From the NCBI RefSeq assembly GCF_001190785.1, contig NZ_LGSS01000006.1:101602-165601 (forward strand): a stretch of 64,000 nt of DNA. The letters run 5' to 3'. How positions within the stretch are numbered: position 1 is the first letter of the stretch; each line of letters opens with the position of its first letter. A program made the position numbers and the translations under genes. The DNA is from Gottschalkia purinilytica (GTDB lineage: Bacteria; Bacillota; Clostridia; Tissierellales; Gottschalkiaceae). Below the pieces are notes generated by a model. The model worked only from the letters and a program-made list of their open reading frames with translations, was not told where the DNA came from and made no database searches. Shown here one piece after another: positions 26,509-35,977 of the stretch.

Positions 26509-26589
26509 TGCTATAATATATAATATATTACAAAATTACATTTTAATCATAGTTTTATAAATTGGTCCCCAAATCTTGGGGACATTTTT
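26509..26589 (+). promoter_or_regulatory. Extended -10 promoter and early terminator before the chemotaxis receptor gene
   Basis: TGCTATAAT (26509-26517) is an ideal extended -10. About 45 nt downstream GTCCCCAA (26565-26572) pairs with TTGGGGAC (26576-26583), followed by ATTTTTT. The transcript would be a roughly 65-nt RNA unless read through into the receptor gene at 26700. No c-di-GMP riboswitch consensus is seen. Upstream, 26285-26508 holds nothing I can support. Confidence 0.5.
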
Positions 26590-26699
26590 TATACCCAAAA
26601 CTAGTTTTAATTAAAAAATATAAATTGTTTTTTAAAAAAGAGGGTATGAATGACATATAAAAATATGAAAACATTAAAAGAACATAAGGGGGAAAGGGA

Positions 26700-28736
26700 A
26701 TGTCGATAAAAAAGAAACTGTCAATTATTATGGTAACGATGATGGTATTATCAATTACTGCAATGGGAACTTTTAATTATTTTAAATCATCATCTACTAT
26801 CGTATCAATTACTGAAAAGGCTATCAAAGAAGGATGTGAAGAGGATATAAATATAATACGTTTAATGATTGACAAAGAAATTGGAAATCTATCTTTAATA
26901 GCTAAACAAAGAGATATCATAGACATGTTAAACAAAGAAAATAGTGGGGAAATTGTACACAGAGATGAACTTAAATTATCTGTTAATAAAAGGCTAGAAG
27001 AAGTAGTAAAGGAAGCTAAAAATCTAGAACACATATTTGTTGTAGATAAAGATGGAGTTATTGTTTCAGGTAGCGATGCCAAGTTTATTAATCAAGATAT
27101 AAGTGATAGAGAACATACTAAAAAAGTTCTTTCTACAGGGAAACCATTTATTAGTGAAACACTAAAGTCTAAATTTACTGGAAATTTTATTTTAGTATTT
27201 ACATATCCAATAAAAAATAATAACGATACAATAGGTTTTGTTGGGTCTGCAGTTTATGCAAATGATTTAATAAAATATATAAAAAATTCTAGAATATTAG
27301 GAATGAAGTCTAGTTATACATATTTAGTTGATGAGAAAGGAACTATGATTTATCATCCTACAAAAGAAAAAATAGGAAAGCCAGTTGAAAATGATAATAT
27401 AAAAGAAGTTGTAACTAGAGTGAAAAATGAAGAAAAAGTTGAAACTAAATTTATTGAATATAAATATAAAGGAAAAGACAAAAAGGCTTCATATAGCATT
27501 ATTCCTGAAACTAATTGGACTTTAGTATTAGTAGGAGATGTTGATGATATAATGAGTCCAGTTCATCAAATGGGATTATTTACTATAATTGCAGAGATAA
27601 TAGGAGCAGTAATAGCTTTATGTGTAGGTATTTTTATAGCATCAGGAATTTCAAATCCAATTGTAGAGATATCTAAACTTATAGAAAAAACTTCTGAACT
27701 TGACCTTAAAAGTGATAAAGACTATGAATATTTATTAGATAATAAAGATGAAATAGGAATAATGGCTGAATCAACATTTGAAACTAGAAATGTATTAAGA
27801 GAAACAGCATCGAAACTTATAGAAGTATCAAATAATGTATTTAATAATTCAGATAAACTTCAGAATCTAACATCAAGAGTTGAGGAAAGTGCTCATAATA
27901 ATTTTGCTACTACAGAAGAATTATCTGCTGGAATGGAAGAAACGGCTGCTTCGGCAGAGGAGATATCAGCAACTATTCAGGAAGTGGATTCTAATGTGGA
28001 AATGATAGCAAATAAATCTAGAGAAGGATCAGAAATTGTGGAACAAATAACTCAACGAGCAGATGAATTGAAAAAAGAAGCTTTAGATTCAACAGAAAAT
28101 ACTAAAACAATATACAATAATGTAAAATCAAATATGGAGAAGGCAATAAAAGAATCAGATACAATCACTCAGATAAACTTGTTGGCAGAGAGTATATTGG
28201 ATATAACTAGTCAAACAAATTTACTAGCTCTTAATGCTGCTATAGAAGCTGCTAGAGCTGGAGAATCTGGAAGAGGATTTGCAGTAGTAGCAGATGAGAT
28301 TAGAAAACTAGCAGAAGAGTCATCTAAAACAGCAGAAAATATTCAAGACGTAGTAAATAAAGTATATTACTCTGTTAGCTATATGAAAGAAAATTCTGAA
28401 TCAATACTATCTTTCATAGATGAGAAAGTATTACAAGACTATGAAAAACTGATTGACGTTAGCGAACAGTATAGTAAAGATGCTACTACAGTAAATCAAA
28501 TAATAGTAGACTTTGATGAAGCAGCAACACAATTAAGTACGTCCATATCAAGTATAGCTACTGCTATAAATGAAACGGCAATAACAGTAAATGAAGGTGC
28601 AACAGGTATTCAAGATATTTCAGAGAATACATCAGATATTGTTGAAAATACAATAACAGTAAATAAAATGGCCGATGAAAATGCAAAAGAGGCTAAGATA
28701 TTACAAGATATCATAGACCAATTTAAAATAGAGTAA
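26700..28736 (+). CDS. Methyl-accepting chemotaxis protein with Cache sensor
   Basis: 678 residues. First membrane helix at about 7-26, an extracellular Cache-type sensor at about 35-280 ([12 protein letters not shown] and [14 protein letters not shown] repeats of the PAS-like folds), second helix at about 295-318, HAMP, then a cytoplasmic coiled coil with the hairpin-tip signature [15 protein letters not shown] and [15 protein letters not shown]. It signals through CheA/CheW to the flagellar motor, or in some Clostridia to other outputs. The ligand is unknown. Start ATG follows GGGGGAAAGGG. The gene stands alone behind a leader with a hairpin terminator. Confidence 0.93.
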   Translation: MSIKKKLSIIMVTMMVLSITAMGTFNYFKSSSTIVSITEKAIKEGCEEDINIIRLMIDKEIGNLSLIAKQRDIIDMLNKENSGEIVHRDELKLSVNKRLEEVVKEAKNLEHIFVVDKDGVIVSGSDAKFINQDISDREHTKKVLSTGKPFISETLKSKFTGNFILVFTYPIKNNNDTIGFVGSAVYANDLIKYIKNSRILGMKSSYTYLVDEKGTMIYHPTKEKIGKPVENDNIKEVVTRVKNEEKVETKFIEYKYKGKDKKASYSIIPETNWTLVLVGDVDDIMSPVHQMGLFTIIAEIIGAVIALCVGIFIASGISNPIVEISKLIEKTSELDLKSDKDYEYLLDNKDEIGIMAESTFETRNVLRETASKLIEVSNNVFNNSDKLQNLTSRVEESAHNNFATTEELSAGMEETAASAEEISATIQEVDSNVEMIANKSREGSEIVEQITQRADELKKEALDSTENTKTIYNNVKSNMEKAIKESDTITQINLLAESILDITSQTNLLALNAAIEAARAGESGRGFAVVADEIRKLAEESSKTAENIQDVVNKVYYSVSYMKENSESILSFIDEKVLQDYEKLIDVSEQYSKDATTVNQIIVDFDEAATQLSTSISSIATAINETAITVNEGATGIQDISENTSDIVENTITVNKMADENAKEAKILQDIIDQFKIE

Positions 28737-29058
28737 TATTTAAAATAATCTGAAGACATATTAGAGATATTATATTAAGATACTATATTTATATAGAAAT
28801 AGTTATTATATAAATAAATTAAGATCATGAGAGGATTAAGATTATATTTTTTCATGATCTTTAATTTGTTATTTAAATTATTATATATTTTAAATAAAGT
28901 AAATATTAGATATACTTTATGAACTTTACTATTTGTCGGATTTAATATAGAATTGGATAGGAAAATGATATTAATTTTCATTTATAAAAGCAATAAAGAT
29001 AAATTAAAGTAATCTTAGATAAAGATATATAAATATCTAAAGAAGAAGGGAGATATAA
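28737..29058. other. Gap between chemotaxis receptor and EamA gene
   Basis: It contains one hairpin, AAGATCATGA (28821-28830) with TCATGATCTT (28852-28861), a plausible terminator for the receptor gene. Nothing else is recognised; the minus-strand reading frame here has biased Asn/Ile/Leu composition and no family features. Confidence 0.5.
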
Positions 29059-29991
29059 GTGAAAAGAATTTTTACAAAAAAAATTAATGTAATAATTATA
29101 TCTATTATATGTGCAACTCTTTGGGGTAGTGCTTTTCCTGTTCTTAAAGTTAGTTATGAAAAAATGGGAATAGAAGCTTCAGATATATTTTCTAAGATAT
29201 ATCTTGCAGGGATAAGATTTTTTATGGCTTCAATTCTAGTTTTTATAGTTGCTAAAGTTGTACTTAAGCTAAAATTAGGGATAAAAGCAGAACATTTCAA
29301 AGATGTTCTTTTTATTGGAATCTTACAGACTACACTACAATATTTCTTTTTCTATATAGGAGTTGCAAATACTTCAGGTATAAAAAGTGCCATACTTCAA
29401 TCGAGTGGAACTTTTTTAGTAGTAATCTTTGCTCATCTTATATATAACGATGATAAAATAGATACAAGAAAAGTAATAAGTCTATTATTAGGATTTGGTG
29501 GAATATTTATAGTTAACATTGGAAAAGGATTTGATCCTACATTTAAACTCATGGGAGAAGGATTTTTAATAGCGTCAGCATTAATGAGTAGTTTTTCTAC
29601 TATATATGTAAAGTCTGTTTCAAAAAAAATAAATCCAGTTCTTCTTACAGGATGGCAAATGTTACTAGGCTCAATTGTATTATTAGTAGTCGGAAAAGTT
29701 GGAATGCAAGGGAAAACTCTTGTTTTTGAAAGTATAAGCTTTTCATTATTAATATATGGCGCATTTCTTTCAGCTACTGCATTTCTTTTATGGAATGTGC
29801 TCTTAAAGTATAATAAAGCTGGAGAAATAAGCATATATAGATTATTTATACCTATATCAGGATCTATTCTTTCGGTAATATTTATTAAAGGTGAAGTGTT
29901 TACAATAAAATTATTAATAGGACTTAGCATGGTAGTTCTAGGAATCATTCTTTTAAACTTAAAAAGAAATTTTGAATATGTTAAAAAATGA
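29059..29991 (+). CDS. EamA/DMT-family transporter
   Basis: 310 residues with ten hydrophobic helices in two tandem five-helix EamA halves. The first begins with TLWGSAFPVLKV, the standard motif after helix 1; the second half contains ATAFLLWNVLLKYNKAGEIS. Family members export amino acids, metabolites or drugs. GTG start preceded by GAAGGGAG. A terminator (30007-30036) follows. Substrate unknown. Confidence 0.9.
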   Translation: MKRIFTKKINVIIISIICATLWGSAFPVLKVSYEKMGIEASDIFSKIYLAGIRFFMASILVFIVAKVVLKLKLGIKAEHFKDVLFIGILQTTLQYFFFYIGVANTSGIKSAILQSSGTFLVVIFAHLIYNDDKIDTRKVISLLLGFGGIFIVNIGKGFDPTFKLMGEGFLIASALMSSFSTIYVKSVSKKINPVLLTGWQMLLGSIVLLVVGKVGMQGKTLVFESISFSLLIYGAFLSATAFLLWNVLLKYNKAGEISIYRLFIPISGSILSVIFIKGEVFTIKLLIGLSMVVLGIILLNLKRNFEYVKK

Positions 29992-30006
29992 ATTTAGTGG
30001 TATAAA

Positions 30007-30036
30007 AAACTATAGTGTTTCAACTATAGTTTTTTG
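30007..30036 (+). terminator. Intrinsic terminator after the EamA gene
   Basis: AAACTATAG (30007-30015) pairs with CTATAGTTT (30024-30032) followed by T residues. Confidence 0.75.
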
Positions 30037-30152
30037 TTTTTTATAAATATATAATAAACAAGAGTACACTTTATAGAGACTAAATCTTAAGATAGTAAAA
30101 TACAAAAAAGTAATATTAACCACTTAATATAATTATTGTTAGGAGGAAAAGT

Positions 30153-30938
30153 ATGAATTTAGGTAACTTTAAAGATAAAGGGTTTGAACTAATTGTAGAT
30201 AAAGGTCCAAATCTACTATGGGCTATATTAGTTCTTATAGTAGGACTTTGGATAACTAAGTGGATTATAAAAGTGGCGGAAAATAGTTTTAAAAAAAGAA
30301 AAATGGATGATTCACTGTTTTCATTTCTTAAATCATTTATGAATTTTACACTAAAAGTTTTAGTTATAGTAACTTCTGCTATAGCTTTAGGATTACCAAT
30401 GAGTCCATTTATTACTATATTAGGTACATCAGGACTAGCAATTGGGTTAGCGTTAAAAGATAGTCTATCTAACTTTGCAGGAGGAGTAATAATACTTACT
30501 TCTAGAACATTTAGTATAGGAGATTTTATAGAAGTAGAAGGATTTTCTGGAACTGTAAAAGATATAAATTTATTATATACATCCTTAAATACAACAGATA
30601 ACAAAAAAGTTACTATACCAAATGCAAGCTTAGCGAATAGTAAACTTACTAACTTTTCAGTAGAAAAAACTAGAAGAGTAGATTTAGTCTTTAGTATTGA
30701 TCGTAATGAAAATATTGAAAAGGCAAAAGAAATTTTTAGAAAAATAGTTGAAAGTCATGAGCTAATATTGAAAGAACCTAAACCAATAATTAGAGTAGGT
30801 GAGTTAGTCAAAGATTCTGTAAACTTTGATATTAAAATCTGGTGTAATAATGATAACTATTGGGATGTTTATTATGACATAAATGAGATTGTAAAGATTG
30901 AGTTTGACAAGGAAAAGATTAATGTTGTATCTTCATAG
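30153..30938 (+). CDS. mscS: MscS-family mechanosensitive ion channel
   Basis: 261 residues, the compact three-helix MscS form. Membrane helices lie at about 18-38, 58-80 and the pore helix at 82-112 with GLALKDSLSNFAGG; the beta domain signature GDFIEVEGFSGTVKDINLLY and KVTIPNASL follow, then the cytoplasmic cage. It opens on membrane tension to release solutes. AGGAGG precedes the ATG. Single gene between terminator-bounded neighbours. Confidence 0.92.
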   Translation: MNLGNFKDKGFELIVDKGPNLLWAILVLIVGLWITKWIIKVAENSFKKRKMDDSLFSFLKSFMNFTLKVLVIVTSAIALGLPMSPFITILGTSGLAIGLALKDSLSNFAGGVIILTSRTFSIGDFIEVEGFSGTVKDINLLYTSLNTTDNKKVTIPNASLANSKLTNFSVEKTRRVDLVFSIDRNENIEKAKEIFRKIVESHELILKEPKPIIRVGELVKDSVNFDIKIWCNNDNYWDVYYDINEIVKIEFDKEKINVVSS

Positions 30939-31228
30939 TAGATATTATTCTAAAAAAGCAAAGCTTATAGAAATTTTATAATAATATTCAAAATGATTAT
31001 GGAGAAATTAATTGATTATGTTTATGAAAATAGTTTGCCGTAAACAAACTTCACAATTGGTCTTATGGCAGCAAAAAGAAGATAAAAAAGATTATAAATA
31101 AACTTCATATAATTAAAGAATCATAGGGATAGAGAAAAATAAATTAATTATTAATATAAACAGCTGATATGATATAATTAAAGATTACTCATTTAAATTA
31201 AAATATATTAAATAAGGTGAGGGAAATT

Positions 31229-31495
31229 ATGTCTAAAAGACCTAAAATTAAGATTACTTTAGTAGATAAAATAGGAAAAATGGGATGTCATCGTGGACAT
31301 AAAATAGGAGATACTTTTGATTTTGACACAGAAAGAGGAAAGCTATGTCCAATGGCTATGCACGTAGCTTTTCCATACGTTGATATATTAAGATATGGTG
31401 GAGATATACCTAAAGATAGTGATGGAGAAATAAAAATATGTTGTCCAGATGCAGCAGTAATCAATATTTTTAAATTAGAGAAAATAGAAGAATAA
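31229..31495 (+). CDS. TIGR04076 family protein
   Basis: 88 residues from ATG 31229, which has AAGGTGAGGG upstream; the in-frame GTG 31217 lies within that site. The conserved C, H and C residues of GKMGCHRGHKIGD, GKLCPMAMHVAFPYV and IKICCPDA match the small TIGR04076 family, which occurs in anaerobes and has no established function. The three Cys motifs suggest metal or cofactor binding, an inference. The preceding 30939-31216 contains only a fragmentary reading frame that I cannot assign. Confidence 0.8.
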   Translation: MSKRPKIKITLVDKIGKMGCHRGHKIGDTFDFDTERGKLCPMAMHVAFPYVDILRYGGDIPKDSDGEIKICCPDAAVINIFKLEKIEE

Positions 31496-31570
31496 CATAT
31501 TTATAAGATTAAACTTTTAATGCTTATGGAAATATAAAAAAATGTGAAAAAGATTGTATTTAAACAAACA

Positions 31571-31622
31571 AAGCTCCTTTCTGTCAGTAATTAAAAACAA
31601 TAAAGTCAGAAGGAGCTTTTTT
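31571..31622 (+). terminator. Intrinsic terminator
   Basis: AAGCTCCTT (31571-31579) pairs with AAGGAGCTT (31610-31618) plus adjacent CTG/CAG pairs, followed by a T run. Probably ends the TIGR04076 transcript. Confidence 0.75.
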
Positions 31623-31680
31623 ATGAGTAAAGATATACTTCAAAGAATATTTAAATTAGGGATAGAAAAATAGCACTATA

Positions 31681-32232
31681 CTATAAGTTATCATTTAAAA
31701 GAACCATATGTATATGATCTTCCCATACTCCATTTATTTTCAAATATTTACGAGCTAATCCTTCGTTATAAAAGCCTAATTTTCCTACAACTCTTAATGA
31801 TGGCTTATTTTTAGGCATTATATTAGCTTCAATTCTATGAAGACCATAATTATTAAACATTATATCTATTCCTTTTTTTATTGCTTCTGTAATATATCCC
31901 TTATTAACTTCATCCATATCTAATTTATATCCAAGGTGACAAGATAAAAAAGCACCTCTTACGATATTACTAAAAGCTATACACCCTATAGGATTAGTTT
32001 CATTATCTTTTTTAAAAATCTATAGTCTAAGAGCAGTTCCAGATTTAAGACTATCCATATCTTTCTCAAGTAATTTTTCTTGAAATCTTAAAGTGTAGAA
32101 AGATTCATCTCTTAATGGTTCCCATTCTTCTAGAAAGAATTTATTCTTTATATGATAGTTTAAAACTATATTTGCATAAGAAGAATCCAAAACTTTTAAT
32201 ATTAAGTTTTTTGTTTCGTAAAATAATTTCAT
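31681..32232 (-). pseudogene. RimJ-like GNAT acetyltransferase interrupted by one in-frame stop
   Basis: The minus-strand frame reads MKLFYETKNLILKVLDSS to GTALRL, hits a single TAG at 32022-32020, then continues in the same frame with IFKKDNETNPIGCIAFSN and GYITEAIKKGIDIMFNNYGL to a normal end. The whole would be a 183-residue RimJ/RimL-like enzyme related to the first domain of the GNAT-RidA fusion (shared LHRIEANIMP and KINGVWEDH). One nonsense mutation suggests recent inactivation, a sequencing error, or suppression. The second part could be expressed from ATG 31917 only as an incomplete domain. Confidence 0.8.
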
Positions 32233-32719
32233 AATATCTACCTTTCTAATAATTTATAAACAGTAAAGAAAATACGATATCTAATGTATCTTTATATTAT
32301 TATGATGAAAATATAATAGGCTCAAAATATTTGTAAAGCTATTTTATAATACAAACTATATAACTGCAATGATTAAACTATTTATATTAACTAAAACATT
32401 TAGTAGACTGTTTGTCTGATAAATCTTAAATAAACAATATATCATTGAAAATATAAAACTTACAAAAAAGTAATATTATTGAAAGACAAATCGATAGTTA
32501 AAATTTAGGAAATATGCTATATTTGTTATTGAAGAATACATAAAACATAATTACTATAACTAATTTAGATTAATCTATAAGATTTTCTATATGTAATGTA
32601 ATGCAAATATTACCAAATAGTAAGAAAAAAGTAATCTGTTTTTAAGGTTTATAGATTAGAATGAATATAGTGAGTACAAAAATAGTATTAAAAGATATAA
32701 ATATATAAGGGGGATAAAA
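32233..32719. other. AT-rich gap without recognised features
   Basis: No plausible gene, RNA structure or repeat recognised. It contains the divergent upstream regions of the decayed GNAT gene (minus) and of the lipoprotein gene at 32720 (plus). Confidence 0.5.
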
Positions 32720-33823
32720 ATGAGAAAAGGGATTATTTTAATAGCTTTAGTATTAAGTTTATCTATTTTTTTTATAGGATGTAAAAAAGAAAATAAACCA
32801 AAAGAAAAAAGTACAACACAGTCTGTAAATACAGAAACAGCCGATAATAAAGATAAAGAAGGATACTATAAATTAGATGAATTAGGTGTTGAATATAAAG
32901 TACCAGATAAGTGGTCTAAATCTGAAAACATAAGTGCATTTGTTTTAGAAGAAAATAAAGAAGATAAGAATGATCCTATATATGGTGCAATTATACATGA
33001 CTTCGTTCCTGTTGAAACATTAAAGCTTATAAAAGAGAATGAGAAAAAATTAGAAGATATAAACGAAGAATCTGAAAAGATATTAGAACAAATACATAAT
33101 AGTCAGCTAAGACTTTTAAATATAATTGCATTTGATAAAGACAAATTGAAAAAATCATTAGATAGTGGAAAGAAAATAGAGGATTTTACTAAGTGTGTTA
33201 AAAATGAATTAGTAAAAGAGAAGGATAATTTAGCATATTATATATGTTATGGAGATTCAAATACTGAGAGTTTATCTGATGAATCTAGAAAAATATATGA
33301 TGAACTTTCAAAAGACATAGATAATTTGAAAAATAGTATAAAAGTATTTAAACCAGTAAAGTCAGAAGAAAAATTATCTGATATAAAAAAAGTACCGGAA
33401 TTCAAAGCTAAGGATTTAAAAGGAAAAGAAGTAACAGAAAAAATATTTCAAAATAATAAGTTGACAATGATAAACGTATGGGCAACATTCTGTGGGCCTT
33501 GTATCAGTGAAATGAAAGATCTACAAGCACTTTATAAAGACTTAAAAAAAGAAGGAGTAAATATTGTAGGATTAATTGGAGACATAGAAAATGATGAAAC
33601 AAAAAAATTAGCACAAGATATAATTAAGAACAAAGGTGTTGAATTTACAAATATTATACCAGATAAGACTTTAAAAGATAATATTTTAAAGTCAGTTCCA
33701 GGATTCCCTACTTCTATATTTATAGATAAAGAAGGTAATATAGTTGGAGAACCTATAGTAGGAGCACGTAGTAAAGATGAATATAAAAAGATAATTATGG
33801 ATGTACTTAAAGATATAAAATAA
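32720..33823 (+). CDS. Thioredoxin-fold lipoprotein of the TlpA/ResA type
   Basis: 367 residues. Signal peptide with lipobox FIGC, a Lys/Glu/Thr-rich linker, a middle region of about residues 50-220 with no recognised family but long charged helices, then a C-terminal thioredoxin-like domain (about 225-367). Its active site is FCGPC (C258 and C261), followed by the cis-proline segment VPGFPTSIFIDKEG. Such domains reduce disulfides or act in cytochrome maturation or redox defence on the outer membrane face. The long N-terminal extension is unusual for ResA. GGGGG precedes the ATG. Confidence 0.88.
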   Translation: MRKGIILIALVLSLSIFFIGCKKENKPKEKSTTQSVNTETADNKDKEGYYKLDELGVEYKVPDKWSKSENISAFVLEENKEDKNDPIYGAIIHDFVPVETLKLIKENEKKLEDINEESEKILEQIHNSQLRLLNIIAFDKDKLKKSLDSGKKIEDFTKCVKNELVKEKDNLAYYICYGDSNTESLSDESRKIYDELSKDIDNLKNSIKVFKPVKSEEKLSDIKKVPEFKAKDLKGKEVTEKIFQNNKLTMINVWATFCGPCISEMKDLQALYKDLKKEGVNIVGLIGDIENDETKKLAQDIIKNKGVEFTNIIPDKTLKDNILKSVPGFPTSIFIDKEGNIVGEPIVGARSKDEYKKIIMDVLKDIK

Positions 33824-33840
33824 ATGTGTTGCGTATGAAC

Positions 33841-33871
33841 AAGAAAGAAGCTATAGTATAGCTTCTTTCTT
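33841..33871 (+). terminator. Near-perfect hairpin terminator
   Basis: AAGAAAGAAGCTATA (33841-33855) pairs with TATAGCTTCTTTCTT (33857-33871); the stem itself ends T-rich. Confidence 0.7.
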
Positions 33872-33953
33872 ATTTGACAATATATTAAGACTAATGTATT
33901 GGCAAATACTATAAATTGATTTTATTATTTTTATTATATAAAGGAGTGAAAAT

Positions 33954-34721
33954 ATGCCTTTTACATTTTCTCATCCAGCAATAGTTATCCCAATAAAAAG
34001 TAAGTGGAGTAGATATTTTAGTTTAACTGGATTAGTACTTGGAAGTATGGCACCTGACTTTGAATATTTTATTAGATTTAAACCAGTAGGGAAAATAGGG
34101 CATATGTTAATAGGATTTTTTTCATTAAACTTATTTATGTGTATTTTGATAGCATATTTATTTCATTATGTTGTAAAGAAACCCCTTATCTTTAATATGC
34201 CAAGTCCTATAGACAAATGGTATTATCATATTGCGTTAGACAAATGGAATATAGCATCTTTCAAAGAGTTATTTATTTTTTGTTATTCAAGTATAATAGG
34301 AATGTTTACTCATGTGCTATGGGATGGATTTACTCATGTAAATGGGGAATTGGTAAAAATGCTACCTTTTCTATTAAATAAAATTGGTATATTTAAATAT
34401 AAAATACCTATTTATAAAATATTACAACATGGAAGCACTATGGCAGGATTTATAATAATATTAGTTTTTATATTTATGAAAAGAAATACAACTATTATGA
34501 AGATACATCATATCTCACCTATTAAAAAAATAGTATATTTTTCAGGAGTTATATTAGTCGGAATGGCTTTTTTGTTGTATAGTATATTATATATATCATA
34601 TGGAATTAAATTCAAATATATAGGTATGTATATAGTAATTCTTATAAATGGATTATTTATAGGAATTATTATATCTTCATTGATATCTAGTATCATAACT
34701 AATAATATTAAAAGAAATTAA
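33954..34721 (+). CDS. DUF4184 family membrane protein
   Basis: 255 residues with about six membrane helices. The opening MPFTFSHPAIVIPI, then GSMAPDFEYFIRF and FTHVLWDGFTH, are the conserved His/Asp motifs of DUF4184, a family related to membrane-bound metal-dependent hydrolases. No substrate is known. AAAGGAG precedes the ATG. It stands alone between the terminator at 33841 and the YbaK-like gene. Confidence 0.85.
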   Translation: MPFTFSHPAIVIPIKSKWSRYFSLTGLVLGSMAPDFEYFIRFKPVGKIGHMLIGFFSLNLFMCILIAYLFHYVVKKPLIFNMPSPIDKWYYHIALDKWNIASFKELFIFCYSSIIGMFTHVLWDGFTHVNGELVKMLPFLLNKIGIFKYKIPIYKILQHGSTMAGFIIILVFIFMKRNTTIMKIHHISPIKKIVYFSGVILVGMAFLLYSILYISYGIKFKYIGMYIVILINGLFIGIIISSLISSIITNNIKRN

Positions 34722-34834
34722 TACTACTATATGTTTTAATATTATAGTTTTGAAACTTATAAGTTTATATTTCTATTATCTTACTATATAAAATCTATAA
34801 TCAATAATTATGGTTAATTCAAGGGGGCTTAAAT

Positions 34835-35299
34835 ATGGATATTTACGAGGAAAAGATTAAATCATATATGAGGAATAATGAAATTAAAGGGGAACATATG
34901 GTATTTGAAAGTAGTTGTCACTCGGTAGAAGAAGCTGCTATTTCAGCAAATATTTCAATAGATGATATTGTTAAAAATATATGTATGATTAATGAAGATG
35001 GAGAACTTATAGTTGCTATAGTAAAGGGAGAAGATAGAGCAAGTACTACCAGAGTTGGAAAAGCATTAGGAATTACAAGACCTAGAATTGCTACTGAAGA
35101 AGAAGTAAGAGAGAAGACAGGATATGTATGTGGCGGTGTACCGTCTTTTGGATATAAGGCGATATATCTTATAGATTCAAAAGTAATGGAAAGAGAAATA
35201 GTATATACAGGTGGAGGATCTGAAAGCTCTCTTATCAAAATATCAACTGATATATTAAAGGAAATAAATAATGGACAAGTTACTAGAATTAGAAAATAA
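34835..35299 (+). CDS. YbaK/EbsC-type aminoacyl-tRNA deacylase
   Basis: 154 residues, one editing domain. The features HSVEEAAISANISIDDIVKN, the lysine strand IVAIVKGEDRAS and the GGVPSFGYK loop are typical of the YbaK/ProX group that hydrolyses mischarged tRNAs. AAGGGGG precedes the ATG. A long hairpin terminator follows. Which tRNA it edits is not visible. Confidence 0.88.
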   Translation: MDIYEEKIKSYMRNNEIKGEHMVFESSCHSVEEAAISANISIDDIVKNICMINEDGELIVAIVKGEDRASTTRVGKALGITRPRIATEEEVREKTGYVCGGVPSFGYKAIYLIDSKVMEREIVYTGGGSESSLIKISTDILKEINNGQVTRIRK

Positions 35300-35385
35300 G
35301 ATATTAGGATATGTGTATAAATTGAACTAAAATTCTAGATATATAAATAGCTTGTAAATCAAAATTTTAGTTAGTCTAAATATGA

Positions 35386-35437
35386 AAAAACACTATTAGA
35401 TTTATTCAATTTAAATAAATTTGATAGTGTTTTTTTA
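35386..35437 (+). terminator. Long-stem terminator
   Basis: AAAAACACTAT near 35386-35396 pairs with ATAGTGTTTTT near 35424-35434, and the stem extends inward through an AT-rich segment before a T run. Confidence 0.8.
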
Positions 35438-35523
35438 TGAATTTTTATTTAAAGATTCTATGCCATAAATATTTTTAAAAAGAATTTTTTGAAGTTATGT
35501 GAGTTTAAATTACTTTAAAGTTA

Positions 35524-35579
35524 TTGACAAATATGAATATGATTTATATACTGTATATATACTATATATACAGTATATA
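35524..35579 (+). promoter_or_regulatory. Promoter overlapped by a 35-bp YtrA-type operator
   Basis: TTGACA (35524-35529), a 17-bp spacer and TATACT (35547-35552). A perfect dyad runs from 35545 to 35579: arm TATATACTGTATATATA, one central C, then the complementary arm. It covers the -10 region, so the GntR/YtrA-type protein encoded next probably represses its own operon. Confidence 0.8.
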
Positions 35580-35600
35580 ATGTTGGAAGGATGATGTGGA

Positions 35601-35975
35601 TTGAAGATTATTATATCGAATACTTCAGATAGACCTATTTATGAGCAGATAACACATCAAATAAAAGATCTAATAATTAATGGAGAGTTAAAGGAAGCCC
35701 AGATTTTGCCTTCTATTAGAAATTTGGCAAAGGAGCTTAAAATAAGTGTCATTACAACCAAAAGGGCTTATGAAGAACTAGAAAGAGAAGGATATATATC
35801 TACAGTACCAGGAAAAGGATCGTATGTTTCTGCGCAAAATAAAGAACTCTTAAGAGAAAGTAGAGTCAGAATAGTGGAAGAAAAATTAGCAGAAGCTGTT
35901 TCAGCTGCTAAAACAATTAATATTACTTTTGAAGAGCTAAAAGAAATGCTTAAATTTTTTTATGAGGAGGCATAA
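35601..35975 (+). CDS. GntR-family regulator, YtrA subfamily
   Basis: 124 residues: a winged helix (about 5-75; RPIYEQITHQIKDLIING and the LAKELKISVITTKRAYEELE helix-turn-helix) and the short helical tail that defines the YtrA group. TTG start, with GGAAGG 10 nt upstream. It precedes an ABC ATPase by 2 nt and a permease, the classic YtrA-regulated module induced by cell-wall antibiotics or lantibiotics. The 35-bp dyad over its own promoter indicates autorepression. Confidence 0.9.
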   Translation: MKIIISNTSDRPIYEQITHQIKDLIINGELKEAQILPSIRNLAKELKISVITTKRAYEELEREGYISTVPGKGSYVSAQNKELLRESRVRIVEEKLAEAVSAAKTINITFEELKEMLKFFYEEA

Positions 35976-35977
35976 TT

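Noticed and set aside
28775..28981. Minus-strand 68-codon frame in the gap after the chemotaxis receptor
   Set aside because: Composition is Asn/Ile/Leu/Tyr from AT-rich DNA, it overlaps a terminator hairpin and lacks a ribosome site.
30939..31216. Possible small gene upstream of the TIGR04076 gene
   Set aside because: The readable pieces (EKLIDYVYENSLP and LVLWQQKEDKKDYK) lie in different frames separated by stops and match no family that I recognise.
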